Source: Guptibacillus hwajinpoensis | GTDB lineage: Bacteria; Bacillota; Bacilli; Bacillales; Guptibacillaceae | Assembly: GCF_020171785.1 (NCBI RefSeq) | Contig: NZ_JAIVAE010000003.1 | Coordinates: 434,001-498,000, forward strand | Direction: 5' to 3' | DNA: 64,000 nucleotides | Shown here: positions 9,097 to 17,586 of the stretch, piece after piece | Numbering within the stretch: position 1 is the stretch's first letter | Layout: each line of letters starts with the position of its first letter | Program-made: the position numbers and the translations under genes | The notes under the pieces: model-generated | Databases searched by the model: none | Told to the model about the DNA's origin: nothing | The model's input: the letters and a program-made list of their open reading frames with translations, nothing else

Positions 9097-10533
9097 TTAT
9101 CGAACCCATTTAATGTATTTTTCTGATACCTTAGGCAGCCAACCATCAAATAATTTTTCTCTCCAAAATAAATCAGCTGCTTGATTTAGGATAGCACCTT
9201 TCGTTGGATATGGATGAATAACTGTAGAAATGTCTCCAATTTTATGGCCATGTTCTTTTGCAAACACAATTTCCTGCATCCAGCTACCAGCATCTTCCCC
9301 AACAGCATGAGCACCTAGAATATGCCCCTTCATGTCTGTTATTACTTTTAGAAGTCCATTTTTTTTGCGCTCAGCTATAAAACGATCCACATCTTCTGTA
9401 CCAACCTTGAAAACACGAATTTGATCGCCATGTTTCTCTTTCGCTTCCTTTTCAGTCATCCCAAGATGGAACACCTCAGGATCAATATAAGTAACCCATG
9501 GAACGTTCTCATAGCTTACTTTTCTCTTTAATCCAAACACCGCGTTTTGTACGATAAGCTTTCCTTCCATACCAGCTCCATGTGTAAACGGAAAGGCGCC
9601 ATTCACATCTCCGATTGCATAGATATGAGATTGGCTTGATTGTAATGTCGCGTTAACTGTAATAAATCCATTGTCCTCATCTACTGAAGCTGCTTTTAAA
9701 TTTAATTTATCTGTATTAGGCTTTCTACCCGTTGACATCATAATCATTTCTGATTGGATCATCTTCTCTTCGCCATTTTCAACATACGTCACAACTTTAT
9801 TCCCATTTTCCTCTTTAATTCCTTTTACTTCTGCATTAAATACAAATGAAAGCTCTTTTTCCAATTCCTTTGTAGCAATTGGAATGATATCATGATCTTC
9901 TTTTTTCAGAATGGTCTCAGAAGTTTCAAGTATGGTTACATTGGTGCCAAATCTTGAGAGAGATTGAGCAAGTTCAAGTCCCACAGGACCCCCACCTATA
10001 AAAACGATACTTTCAGGTAAGTGATCTAAATTGAAAATCGATTCATTCGTCAGATAAGAAACATGTTCCACTCCGTCAATTGGAGGGACTTTCGGGCTTG
10101 ACCCTGTGGAAATCACGATTCGCTTTCCTTTGATAGGGTTCTCTCCATCAATGAGAACAGTATGACTATCTTTAAATGCACCTTTGCCTCGGTAAATGTC
10201 TACCCCTAATTTCTCAAAGCGCTCATCGCTATCAATTTCTTGAATTTCATGGATCGCTTCTTTCACACGATCGATCGCACGACTAAAAAGCACTTCACCA
10301 CTGACCGTAAGTCCAAACTCTTTTGCGCCTTTATAGATAGCATGAACTTCTTTAGCTGCTGTAATAAAGGCCTTTGAGGGAACACATCCAAAATGAAGAC
10401 AATCTCCACCTAAACCTGGTTGATCATCAATTAAAGCCACATTTGCTCCCATATTAGCTGCACCAGATGCAGCAGTAAGTCCACCAGAGCCTCCGCCTAT
10501 TACAATTAGATCATATTCTTTCATTTGTTCCAT
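9097..10533 (-). CDS. Mercuric reductase/dihydrolipoamide dehydrogenase-like flavoprotein
   Basis: 478 aa. FAD fold IVIGGGSGGLTAA near residue 11, redox-active disulfide GGDCLHFGC (Cys45, Cys50), NAD(P) fold VFIGGGPVGLELAQ, and a C-terminal dimerisation domain. At the place where lipoamide dehydrogenase has His-Glu, it reads HPYPTKGA, with Tyr in the position that mercuric reductase uses. It has no N-terminal metal-binding domain and no C-terminal Cys pair, so Hg(II) reduction is not supported. It starts 5 nt after the CDP-alcohol transferase stop. This flavoprotein type is commonly found next to TVP38-family genes. The substrate is unknown. Confidence 0.85.
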   Translation of the reverse strand: MEQMKEYDLIVIGGGSGGLTAASGAANMGANVALIDDQPGLGGDCLHFGCVPSKAFITAAKEVHAIYKGAKEFGLTVSGEVLFSRAIDRVKEAIHEIQEIDSDERFEKLGVDIYRGKGAFKDSHTVLIDGENPIKGKRIVISTGSSPKVPPIDGVEHVSYLTNESIFNLDHLPESIVFIGGGPVGLELAQSLSRFGTNVTILETSETILKKEDHDIIPIATKELEKELSFVFNAEVKGIKEENGNKVVTYVENGEEKMIQSEMIMMSTGRKPNTDKLNLKAASVDEDNGFITVNATLQSSQSHIYAIGDVNGAFPFTHGAGMEGKLIVQNAVFGLKRKVSYENVPWVTYIDPEVFHLGMTEKEAKEKHGDQIRVFKVGTEDVDRFIAERKKNGLLKVITDMKGHILGAHAVGEDAGSWMQEIVFAKEHGHKIGDISTVIHPYPTKGAILNQAADLFWREKLFDGWLPKVSEKYIKWVR

Positions 10534-10538
10534 CTCCT

Positions 10539-11120
10539 CTATCCTAGTATCCTTTTTGCTTCTGCTAGTCTTTGAAAAGCAGTAAATAATTCAATTGCTA
10601 CAAACGCTAGTGTTAAAACAACTAAAAAATTGTGAAACAAAATCATTGCTGTAAATAGAATAAAACCTTCTGTCCTCTCCGCAGCCCCAGCTTGATAATA
10701 GAATGATTTGATCCCTTTTTTCTCTGACACAGCCCCTACTGTAAGGAAGATTGTCATGGCAAAAATGATGGAAGTGCTTAATAATAACAGTGCCCACATT
10801 GCTTCAGGAAATTGAAAAGCAAGACCTAATATGACACTAATTTCAACTACTCGATCAAAACTCACATCCAATACGGTGCCAAAAGCAGATGGCTTTGTTT
10901 TCCGAGCCATTGTTCCGTCCACAGCATCAAGAAAACCTGAAGCCCATAAAACGATAACCGCACAAACATAATAATCAAGGTAAATAAATATACCAGATGA
11001 AATACCAATAATGAATGAGATGACCGTTACTTGATTAGCCGATAAACCTATACGAAGTAGCGAATCTGAAGTGCGATCCATTAAAGGCTGAACATATTTT
11101 CTTGCATGAGTGTCAAGCAT
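10539..11120 (-). CDS. CDP-alcohol phosphatidyltransferase family protein (YnjF-like)
   Basis: 193 aa membrane enzyme that would move a phosphatidyl group from a CDP-alcohol to a second alcohol. The family motif is complete: VDGTMAR, seven residues, then GTVLDVSFD, which supplies the metal-binding Asp residues. About five or six hydrophobic segments follow. It sits 13 nt after the TVP38-like gene inside the operon. E. coli YnjF, beside ynjBCD, is of the same family. It could also be a second PgsA-like enzyme, but the context favours a specialised lipid. The acceptor alcohol cannot be read from sequence. Confidence 0.85.
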   Translation of the reverse strand: MLDTHARKYVQPLMDRTSDSLLRIGLSANQVTVISFIIGISSGIFIYLDYYVCAVIVLWASGFLDAVDGTMARKTKPSAFGTVLDVSFDRVVEISVILGLAFQFPEAMWALLLLSTSIIFAMTIFLTVGAVSEKKGIKSFYYQAGAAERTEGFILFTAMILFHNFLVVLTLAFVAIELFTAFQRLAEAKRILG

Positions 11121-11133
11121 GACAGCACCGTCC

Positions 11134-11790
11134 TTATTTCAGTTCTTCTTCAACAGAAGGTCCGAATGCTTTTCTGCGAATATATAGACTTACGAGTAGT
11201 AATAGAAGCAATACTGCAGCAGCAATAATGACCGATGAAATATTATTTGATAAAAAACTTGCGCCAAGAAAATTCAACGCAATGGCGCCTGGTAGCATCC
11301 CAAGCAGTGTTGCTAAATAGTATTTCCTTCGATTCACATTAGAAACCCCACAAACATAGCTAACTAAATCAAAATGGAGAAAAGGGACGAGACGCAACAA
11401 CAGGACATAAAGAAAACCCTTTTCCGATAATCGTTTCTCCAGGTTTTCTCCCCTCCGCTTCCAAGATTTCGGTAGAATGTTCATCCCTAACTTTCTTGCT
11501 AACGAAAAGAAAAGAAGAGCTCCTATGGAACCACCTACCACAGCAAGAACTGTGCCAAGCAGGGGGCCAAATACTAATCCACCACTGATTGAAATGATCG
11601 ATGTAGGAAAGAGAACAAAGGGACGACCAATACAAATAAGCAGGAAAATTAATGGGGCATAAAAGCCGAATGAGGAAATCCAACTACGAATGTGAGAAGG
11701 TCTAAAATCAAATACATATTGATTTAGTAAATAAATAACAATGATCAGTGCCGTTAATGCTAATCCTTTTAAAATTGTTTTACTTGTCAT
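11134..11790 (-). CDS. TVP38/TMEM64 (DedA-like) membrane protein
   Basis: About 218 aa with 5-6 membrane segments. The SNARE-associated/VTT domain is recognisable from FGFYAPLIFLLICIGRPF, the glycine-rich GGLVFGPLLGTVLAVVGGSIGA, and the conserved LRLVPFLHFDLVSYVCGVS. VTT proteins include DedA flippases for lipid carriers and TMEM41B/VMP1 scramblases. ATG 11790 overlaps the ATPase stop as ATGA, implying translational coupling; an upstream in-frame GTG at 11805 is less likely. A role in moving a lipid across the membrane together with the adjacent transferase is inferred. Confidence 0.85.
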   Translation of the reverse strand: MTSKTILKGLALTALIIVIYLLNQYVFDFRPSHIRSWISSFGFYAPLIFLLICIGRPFVLFPTSIISISGGLVFGPLLGTVLAVVGGSIGALLFFSLARKLGMNILPKSWKRRGENLEKRLSEKGFLYVLLLRLVPFLHFDLVSYVCGVSNVNRRKYYLATLLGMLPGAIALNFLGASFLSNNISSVIIAAAVLLLLLLVSLYIRRKAFGPSVEEELK

Positions 11791-12779
11791 TGGGCAAGTC
11801 CCCACTGATCTTTCTGAGTAGAATATTTTTTCATTTCTTCCCTCTTAGCACTTAACAGCACTTCTTGGCCAACAACTAAACGATTATCTGACATGGCAAG
11901 AACACTTCCCAGTTCCCATGAGATACGATAGCATTCTATGTTGTTTTTCACTGTAATCGCGCTTACCTTTCCTGAGACAAAAGTGAAATCCTGGATACTA
12001 GGTTTATCTTGAACTGGAATAGCTTTTAATTTACTAATAGGAATAAACCCTTCTTCTAGAGCCAAACCTTCTCCAATAATTTTAGCACTCTCCATAGATG
12101 AAGGATTTGTGACAACATCATAAGGATGACCAATTTGGATGAATCTGCCCTCAAACATAACCGCAAGTCTATCGCCCATTTCGATCGCTTCGTCACGGTC
12201 ATGAGTGATAAATAGTGAAGTGATGCCTTCCTCTCTTAATAAATCTTTCACCTCACCACGAAGTGATTCTCGTAGTGTAGCGTCAAGTGAGCTAAAGGGC
12301 TCATCTAATAAAAGTAGATCTGGTTTCAGCACTAGTGCTCTCGCAAGTGATACTCTCTGTTTTTGACCACCTGATAACTCATGCGGAAAGGCATCTTTCC
12401 ATTTAAACAGCTTCACTTTTTTTAACATTCGTTCAGCTTGCCTCACACGCTCGGTTTTTGATACTTTTTTTCTTTTCAAACCATAAGTTACGTTTTCTAA
12501 TACAGTTAAATGAGGAAACAATAACGAATCCTGAAACATCAAGACCACCGATCGATTTTCTGGTCTCAGTCTCACTATTGACTTTTCTCTTAAGTAAATG
12601 TCTCCTTCATCTAGACTTTCTAAACCAGCAAGACACCTGAGGAGTGTACTCTTACCACACCCTGAAGGCCCAACAACTGTAAAATGCTCACCTTCTTCAA
12701 GATGAAACGAAAGGTTTTGCAAAATGGATGTATTTGAAAATTTCTTATAAATATTTCTGCATTGCAATAGCTGGTTCAA
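11787..12779 (-). CDS. ABC transporter ATPase (YnjD-like)
   Basis: 330 aa. Walker A GPSGCGKST (about residue 38), Q-loop, signature LSGGQKQRVSLARAL, Walker B LLLLDEPFSSLD and H-loop ITHDRDEA are all intact, so it should hydrolyse ATP. The last ~110 residues form a TOBE-like extension typical of MalK/PotA/FbpC-class importers. It energises the two permeases encoded 13 nt upstream. The TVP38-like gene starts within its stop codon. Although FbpC-like by motif, the partner binding protein is of the YnjB kind rather than an iron or polyamine binder. Confidence 0.92.
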   Translation of the reverse strand: MNQLLQCRNIYKKFSNTSILQNLSFHLEEGEHFTVVGPSGCGKSTLLRCLAGLESLDEGDIYLREKSIVRLRPENRSVVLMFQDSLLFPHLTVLENVTYGLKRKKVSKTERVRQAERMLKKVKLFKWKDAFPHELSGGQKQRVSLARALVLKPDLLLLDEPFSSLDATLRESLRGEVKDLLREEGITSLFITHDRDEAIEMGDRLAVMFEGRFIQIGHPYDVVTNPSSMESAKIIGEGLALEEGFIPISKLKAIPVQDKPSIQDFTFVSGKVSAITVKNNIECYRISWELGSVLAMSDNRLVVGQEVLLSAKREEMKKYSTQKDQWGLAQ

Positions 12780-12792
12780 AACAATCTTCCTT

Positions 12793-13611
12793 TCAAACGC
12801 GATTAACAGCTCGAATAACCAGCCTCATCATAACTTCCACAAAACCAATAAATAGCAGGGGAAGCAAAGCAAAAAGAATTGAAAATCCTGCAATAACTGC
12901 ATCATTCGAACTCGAAAAATAAGGGTAATATAACATTGGGAGGGTAATCACTGTACCTCCACCAATAATAGCTGTTAGCGCATATTGTCCTAACGATATA
13001 ACAAAAGTTAAAAGCATTAAGCTTCTAATACTTGGTAGTAATAAAGGTAGTGCAATTGTAAAAAAACGCGTGAATAGGCCCGCTCCTAGTACAGATGCTT
13101 GCTCATATAGACTACTTCCCATCCTCTCATACCCTGCCCTCATGACACGAATCGCATAAGGTAGTGTAGGAATCAAATGCACAAAGACAACGCCTATCAC
13201 CTTATCAGCTATACCAAATTGTATCATTGTAAATTGAAGTCCCATTGCAAGTAAAATGCCTGGGATTAAAATAGGAGATAGCAACAGTCCTTCAATAATT
13301 GATTTCCCTTTGAACATATAGTGAGAGAGCGCCCTTGCTGCTGGTATAGCAAGAAGTAGATTTAATAATACAACTAAAAACGCAACCTTGAACGTTGTAA
13401 CAAGTGATTCGATTAATTTAGGGTCTTTCATAATACTCCGCCATGCATCTAAACTTAGTCCGCTTGGTAATAACGCTGGCCATCTCCATCCTACAGAAAC
13501 GCTTTTCAACCCTATTGTTACAAAGGGGAGGATGAATAATATGATAAACAAAATAAGCATAAAACTAGTTGCTAACTCCCTTTTCCCTAAACCCTTCAAA
13601 AATAACCTCAT
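12793..13611 (-). CDS. ABC transporter permease 2 (YnjC C-half-like)
   Basis: 272 aa, six predicted membrane helices. The BPD_transp_1 coupling loop is seen in EQASVLGAGLFTRFFTIALPLL, matching the EAA consensus that docks on the ATPase. Its start overlaps the end of permease 1 by 4 nt. In E. coli the equivalent YnjC is one long protein with two such units; here the function is split over two adjacent genes. Confidence 0.9.
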   Translation of the reverse strand: MRLFLKGLGKRELATSFMLILFIILFILPFVTIGLKSVSVGWRWPALLPSGLSLDAWRSIMKDPKLIESLVTTFKVAFLVVLLNLLLAIPAARALSHYMFKGKSIIEGLLLSPILIPGILLAMGLQFTMIQFGIADKVIGVVFVHLIPTLPYAIRVMRAGYERMGSSLYEQASVLGAGLFTRFFTIALPLLLPSIRSLMLLTFVISLGQYALTAIIGGGTVITLPMLYYPYFSSSNDAVIAGFSILFALLPLLFIGFVEVMMRLVIRAVNRV

Positions 13612-14492
13612 CTGCTTCTCCCCTTTATCATTCTAAGCCTATGTTTTTGCACAGCTCCGATGGAAAGGGTCGCAAGAAGAAGGGCGATCACACCCGGAAG
13701 AATCATAGCTGAAAAAGCAAGTGGGCGCTTGCTCCAATCGCCATTATAGAACCATTCATACGCTCTGACCGGAAGCATTTCTGGTCGTGTGACTCCTAAT
13801 AAGTATGGAATTTCAAACGCCGAAGCGACAAATGCAACTAATATTACTGAAGTTTCAATGAGTACGGGAAGTAACCATGGTAATTCAACTGTTTTAAAAG
13901 CATCCCAATTACTTCCACCCAGCGTACGAACAACTTCTGAATAGCGGTGATCGATCTCATAGTAAACAGGCAAAAGCATGAGAATGACAAAAGGAACTTC
14001 CTTCCATACATATGTTAAAATGATCCCGATTCCAAATTCCTCTTGAACAAGAACTGGAAAGTTTGCTCGATTTTCTAATGCCCCTATTTGATAAAGCAGA
14101 GAAGAAAGCAGTCCGCTTTGTGAAAGGAACAGGAACACTAAATAACCTGCAACAAAATGCGGGATTAACATTGGTATCCATACAAGTAGCTTCCACGTTG
14201 AAACTTTAAATAATTCATATAACATTCTTGTCATTACTAATCCTATCACTAACGATAGTAAGGTTGACAGAATAGCAACTCGAAATGTTAATTTAAGAGA
14301 ATGGAAAAAAGCATCACTACTAAAAAGTTCTGCGTATGTTGCGATCGTCCACTCTCCGTCTATTGTTTGAAAACTTTGAGCTACCGCTGACCACGTTCCA
14401 TACCCTACCAGTAACAATGTGATCGCAAACGCAGGTAATAAATATAAACTTATTTTCCAGTTATTGCTCAACAATCCGATTCGCCCATTCAT
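13608..14492 (-). CDS. ABC transporter permease 1 (YnjC N-half-like)
   Basis: 294 aa inner-membrane permease of the binding-protein-dependent importer type, about six helices. The EAA-like loop is SEVVRTLGGSNWDAFKTVELPWLLP. The gene overlaps the 3' end of the binding-protein gene by 32 nt and the next permease by 4 nt, so the three are translationally coupled. Substrate direction is import, judged from the dedicated lipoprotein binding protein. Confidence 0.9.
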   Translation of the reverse strand: MNGRIGLLSNNWKISLYLLPAFAITLLLVGYGTWSAVAQSFQTIDGEWTIATYAELFSSDAFFHSLKLTFRVAILSTLLSLVIGLVMTRMLYELFKVSTWKLLVWIPMLIPHFVAGYLVFLFLSQSGLLSSLLYQIGALENRANFPVLVQEEFGIGIILTYVWKEVPFVILMLLPVYYEIDHRYSEVVRTLGGSNWDAFKTVELPWLLPVLIETSVILVAFVASAFEIPYLLGVTRPEMLPVRAYEWFYNGDWSKRPLAFSAMILPGVIALLLATLSIGAVQKHRLRMIKGRSR

Positions 14493-15699
14493 TATTAATC
14501 CACTCCGTGTAACCTGTATCTATGTCTGGTAGCTTATACTCGTTTAAGGCTTCTGTTGAAAGAACACTTTCTCCTCGATTAAGAGTTTCAATCATTTGCT
14601 GGTCCTCTTCACTCAATTTATCGAAATTCAAAACCGTTCCTTCTCCCCACATCTTAGGATCCATTTTAGCTATTTGAGCTTCTGGCGACTCCAAAAAATT
14701 AATAACCGTCATAGCTCCTTCTGGATTTGGGCTATTAAATGGAATACTGAGATAATGTGTATTTGAAATCGAGCCAGGATCTTTTAGAACAAATGACTTC
14801 GTACTATCAGGGAACGTTCCATTCTCAATTAAACTTTCACCTCTTGCTTCATTAAAGCCCATCGTCATTAAGATTTCGCCCTGACTATAAAGCGTATCAA
14901 GTTTGGTTAATGATTCAGGGTATGTTTCACCATTACGCCAAAGGTCAGACTTAATATCATTAAGGTAGTTCCAGACGTACTCCTCAGAGTCTTGAATAAC
15001 TTTTTTGTCAAACCCCTTAGATAGAAGACTTGACTCTTCACCTGCCCCCTTCATGAGAAGGTGCTTCACAAATGTATTGCCCGTAAAATCAGAAACGTTA
15101 GGATACGTAAACATCCCAGGATTATCGTGAATCCACTGTTTTAATTCACCAAGTGTACTAGGAGGTATGTCGACTTTACTTGAATCGTAATGAAAAACAA
15201 ATTGAACATTTCCCCATGGAGCTTCTAAACCATTAATCTCCGTTCCCTGGTCATAGTTAGCATTTTGGTCCTGAGTTCCAATATATTCTTGAAAATGAGG
15301 CAATTTCTTTGAGAAAGAACCTAGTAATAAATCTGCATTCTTAGCATTTTTAAAGTTTGAGCCATTAATCCATATGACATCAATCGTACCCTCATTTTTG
15401 TTCGCTTTTTTCTCTGTCAAAAGCTTTTGCATAAATTCTTCAGTATTCATCGGTTGACGGTTAAGAGTAATATTGTGTTCTTCTTTTAATCGTGGGGCAG
15501 CCCATTTATCAATGTATTGATTAATCCCTTCATCTCCTCCCCACATAAAGAGATTAACCTCTGTTCCCTTAGAGGAGGTTACGATTTCATCCCACTCCTT
15601 TGACAATACCTCTTTGTTACCCATTTCATTGGATTCACTATTCCCACATGCAACAATAAAAAGTAGCGTTGCAATGATGAATGTAACCTTTCGCTTCAT
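14461..15699 (-). CDS. ynjB: YnjB-like ABC substrate-binding lipoprotein
   Basis: 412 aa lipoprotein; the lipobox is FIVACGN with Cys18, so it is tethered outside the membrane. The mature protein keeps motifs I recognise from E. coli YnjB: a WGGDEGINQYID-like stretch after the N-terminus, IDVIWINGSNF, EAPWGNVQFVF, FTYPNVSDFTG, and a C-terminal DPKMWGEGTVL block. The ligand of YnjB proteins is not established. ATG follows AAGGGGGAAACGAG. It is the first structural gene of the operon and is preceded by an 18-codon leader-like ORF. Confidence 0.88.
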   Translation of the reverse strand: MKRKVTFIIATLLFIVACGNSESNEMGNKEVLSKEWDEIVTSSKGTEVNLFMWGGDEGINQYIDKWAAPRLKEEHNITLNRQPMNTEEFMQKLLTEKKANKNEGTIDVIWINGSNFKNAKNADLLLGSFSKKLPHFQEYIGTQDQNANYDQGTEINGLEAPWGNVQFVFHYDSSKVDIPPSTLGELKQWIHDNPGMFTYPNVSDFTGNTFVKHLLMKGAGEESSLLSKGFDKKVIQDSEEYVWNYLNDIKSDLWRNGETYPESLTKLDTLYSQGEILMTMGFNEARGESLIENGTFPDSTKSFVLKDPGSISNTHYLSIPFNSPNPEGAMTVINFLESPEAQIAKMDPKMWGEGTVLNFDKLSEEDQQMIETLNRGESVLSTEALNEYKLPDIDTGYTEWINNEWANRIVEQ

Positions 15700-15725
15700 C
15701 TCGTTTCCCCCTTGTATAAACTATC

Positions 15726-15782
15726 CTAGCAACTGAAAGACACATTTGACGAACTTGATTGTGCTATATACGCATCCATCAT
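15726..15782 (-). CDS. Possible 18-aa leader peptide of the ynj-like operon
   Basis: ATG 15782 is preceded by AGGGGGAAATAG, a strong ribosome site, and by TATAAT on the minus strand about 20 bp further up. It encodes MMDAYIAQSSSSNVSFSC and stops 26 nt before the binding-protein start. Four Ser codons in a row, two more Ser and a terminal Cys recall attenuation leaders. No clear competing hairpins were found between it and the next gene, so coupling rather than attenuation is equally possible. Confidence 0.35.
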   Translation of the reverse strand: MMDAYIAQSSSSNVSFSC

Positions 15783-15907
15783 CTATTTCCCCCTATTATT
15801 ATACCCTTTTCAAAAACATGATGCTGTAACGCTCCTTACATCTTAAGCATTAGTAATACCACTTCATTTAAAATAAGATTTCTAAGTTTATCTTACGATC
15901 CAAGAAG

Positions 15908-15937
15908 AAAAGCAATAGCCAAATGGCTATTGCTTTT
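15908..15937. terminator. Terminator of the surface-protein gene
   Basis: Perfect 13-bp stem AAAAGCAATAGCC / GGCTATTGCTTTT with loop AAAT, followed on the minus strand by TTTTCTTCTT. It separates the surface-protein gene from the ynj-like operon. Confidence 0.85.
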
Positions 15938-15976
15938 CTAGTGGGTATGTTAGGCTACCCGGTCATTTATTTTACC

Positions 15977-17368
15977 TTAACTGTTTTGCATCTTTCTACG
16001 AACAATCACACCGGTTGCTGCCATCGTTGCAAGAATCGCTGCAACAATCCATTCGATTGGCATTTGCTGTTCAGCTCCACCCATACCTGTTTTCGGCATC
16101 TCAGTAGGCATTGCTTCCATAGCGAATTTATCCGGGAATTGATCTACAAAAGCTCCTGATAAACCTTTTGCTGGCATATACATATGTGCGTAAGCTTCAC
16201 GAACAGAATCATAAGCAGCATCATAATCTTCCATTGTGTAGTTATCAAAAGCAGAAATTAGCTGGGTAACGTGCATTTGAAGTCCTTCAGATAATGCACC
16301 CGCTTCTAGTCTTCCTTCAGTAGCTGTTTCAAGGAAGCTTGAGAAATCAGCTCGATAATTTTCTAATGCTTTCATCGCTGCTTCTTTTGCTTCTTCATCT
16401 TCAGCTCCTGTTGCTTGAACGTACTCGACAAAGTTACCGATATGTCCAGACCACATTTCTTTAAATTGATTTCCTGCTTCCTCACCATAGACGGAGGTAA
16501 TGGCAGCTGCGAGATCATCCGTATTCTCACTTAATGCAGCAGCAGAAGCATCGAAATCTTTAGATCCGTCAATACCGTTTTGCATCGTCATCATAGCAAG
16601 CCCAGCATGCTCAGATAGAAGGTGACCTAGTGTTGCACGAAGATCCGATGCTGGCGTTACGGCTTTTGTATTTTCGAATTTATCCGGAAACTGGTCAGTA
16701 ATAGCTCCAGAGAATCCTTTAGCAACCATTTGCATGTGCGCAATAGCCTCACGTTCTTTCTCATAAGCCATTTCATAATCTCCAGCTACATAGCTATCGA
16801 ATGCGCCTATCAATTGATTAATGTGGGCTTGAAGTCCTTCGGATAACGTATCGGCTTCTAGACGTTCACCAGTGGCATTTTCAAGGAACATGGAGAAATC
16901 TTCTTTATAACCATCTAAGCTATCTAGCGCTTTTTGTTTTGCATCTTCATCTTCATTCCCTGTTGCCTTCACGTAATCAACAAAGAATCCGATATGATTA
17001 CTCCAGATTTCATTAAATTCAGCACCAGCTTCTTCACCGTAAACAGATGTAATCGCTGCTGTAAGATCTTCTGTATTTTCACTTAAGGCTCCGGCTGAAG
17101 CTTCAAAATCGGCAGATCCCTCAGCACCTTTTCTCATTGTTTCAACTGCAAGATAAGCATGCTCACTAAGTAAATGACCAAGATCTGCACGAAGATCAGC
17201 TCCTGGGGTTTCAACTGTTGGCTTGTCCATTTGCTTCTCGTGATCAGCAGCGAATGCTCCAGCTGTTGGTATTAGAAGTGAAAAACTAAGTGGAACAATT
17301 AGAAGCCCTTTTTTCCAGTCAATTACTTTCTTTTTCATATTCTTGTTCGTATTCATTTTCAAATCCAC
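15977..17368 (-). CDS. Secreted, sortase-type anchored protein with two His-rich helical repeats
   Basis: 463 aa; family not recognised. A signal peptide (about 1-41, ending AGAFAA) is followed by two ~175-residue repeats, residues 57-231 and 241-415, that align without gaps at an offset of 184 (GHLLSEHA, ALSENT, ITSVYGEEAG, QFPDKF recur). Each repeat looks all-helical and keeps His residues in GHLLSEH, HIG, AHIN/MHVT and AHMxM. The C-terminus is a cell-wall sorting signal: MPKTG at 424-428 instead of LPxTG, a hydrophobic helix, then RRK. The His/Met pattern suggests a metal- or haem-binding helical bundle, which is inference. It may start at Met5 or Met11 rather than Met1. Confidence 0.75.
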   Translation of the reverse strand: MDLKMNTNKNMKKKVIDWKKGLLIVPLSFSLLIPTAGAFAADHEKQMDKPTVETPGADLRADLGHLLSEHAYLAVETMRKGAEGSADFEASAGALSENTEDLTAAITSVYGEEAGAEFNEIWSNHIGFFVDYVKATGNEDEDAKQKALDSLDGYKEDFSMFLENATGERLEADTLSEGLQAHINQLIGAFDSYVAGDYEMAYEKEREAIAHMQMVAKGFSGAITDQFPDKFENTKAVTPASDLRATLGHLLSEHAGLAMMTMQNGIDGSKDFDASAAALSENTDDLAAAITSVYGEEAGNQFKEMWSGHIGNFVEYVQATGAEDEEAKEAAMKALENYRADFSSFLETATEGRLEAGALSEGLQMHVTQLISAFDNYTMEDYDAAYDSVREAYAHMYMPAKGLSGAFVDQFPDKFAMEAMPTEMPKTGMGGAEQQMPIEWIVAAILATMAATGVIVRRKMQNS

Positions 17369-17475
17369 TCCCCTTAATTTTTGATTTACACTTAGCTAAC
17401 GGAGAGAAGATCAGTTTGGATCATTCTTTTTTTATATTTTTTGTGATTTCTATTTTATTCGATGTAAAAAAAAAG

Positions 17476-17504
17476 AGCAAACCCCGGTGTAAAGGGGGTT
17501 TGCT
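17476..17504. terminator. Terminator of the yuiH-type gene
   Basis: Stem AGCAAACCCC / GGGGTTTGCT flanked by A9 on one side and T9 on the other, so it can act in both directions. It ends the minus-strand molybdoenzyme gene. Confidence 0.85.
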
Positions 17505-17586
17505 GTTTTTTTTAGTATATTATATTTTTTAAAAAAGTAGAAATACAGCAAAGCTCATTATCTAGTATTCATTGGTTTTTAATAAT

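Noticed and set aside
9097-10533. Mercuric reductase
   Set aside because: No metal-binding N-terminal domain, no C-terminal Cys pair and no mer genes nearby.
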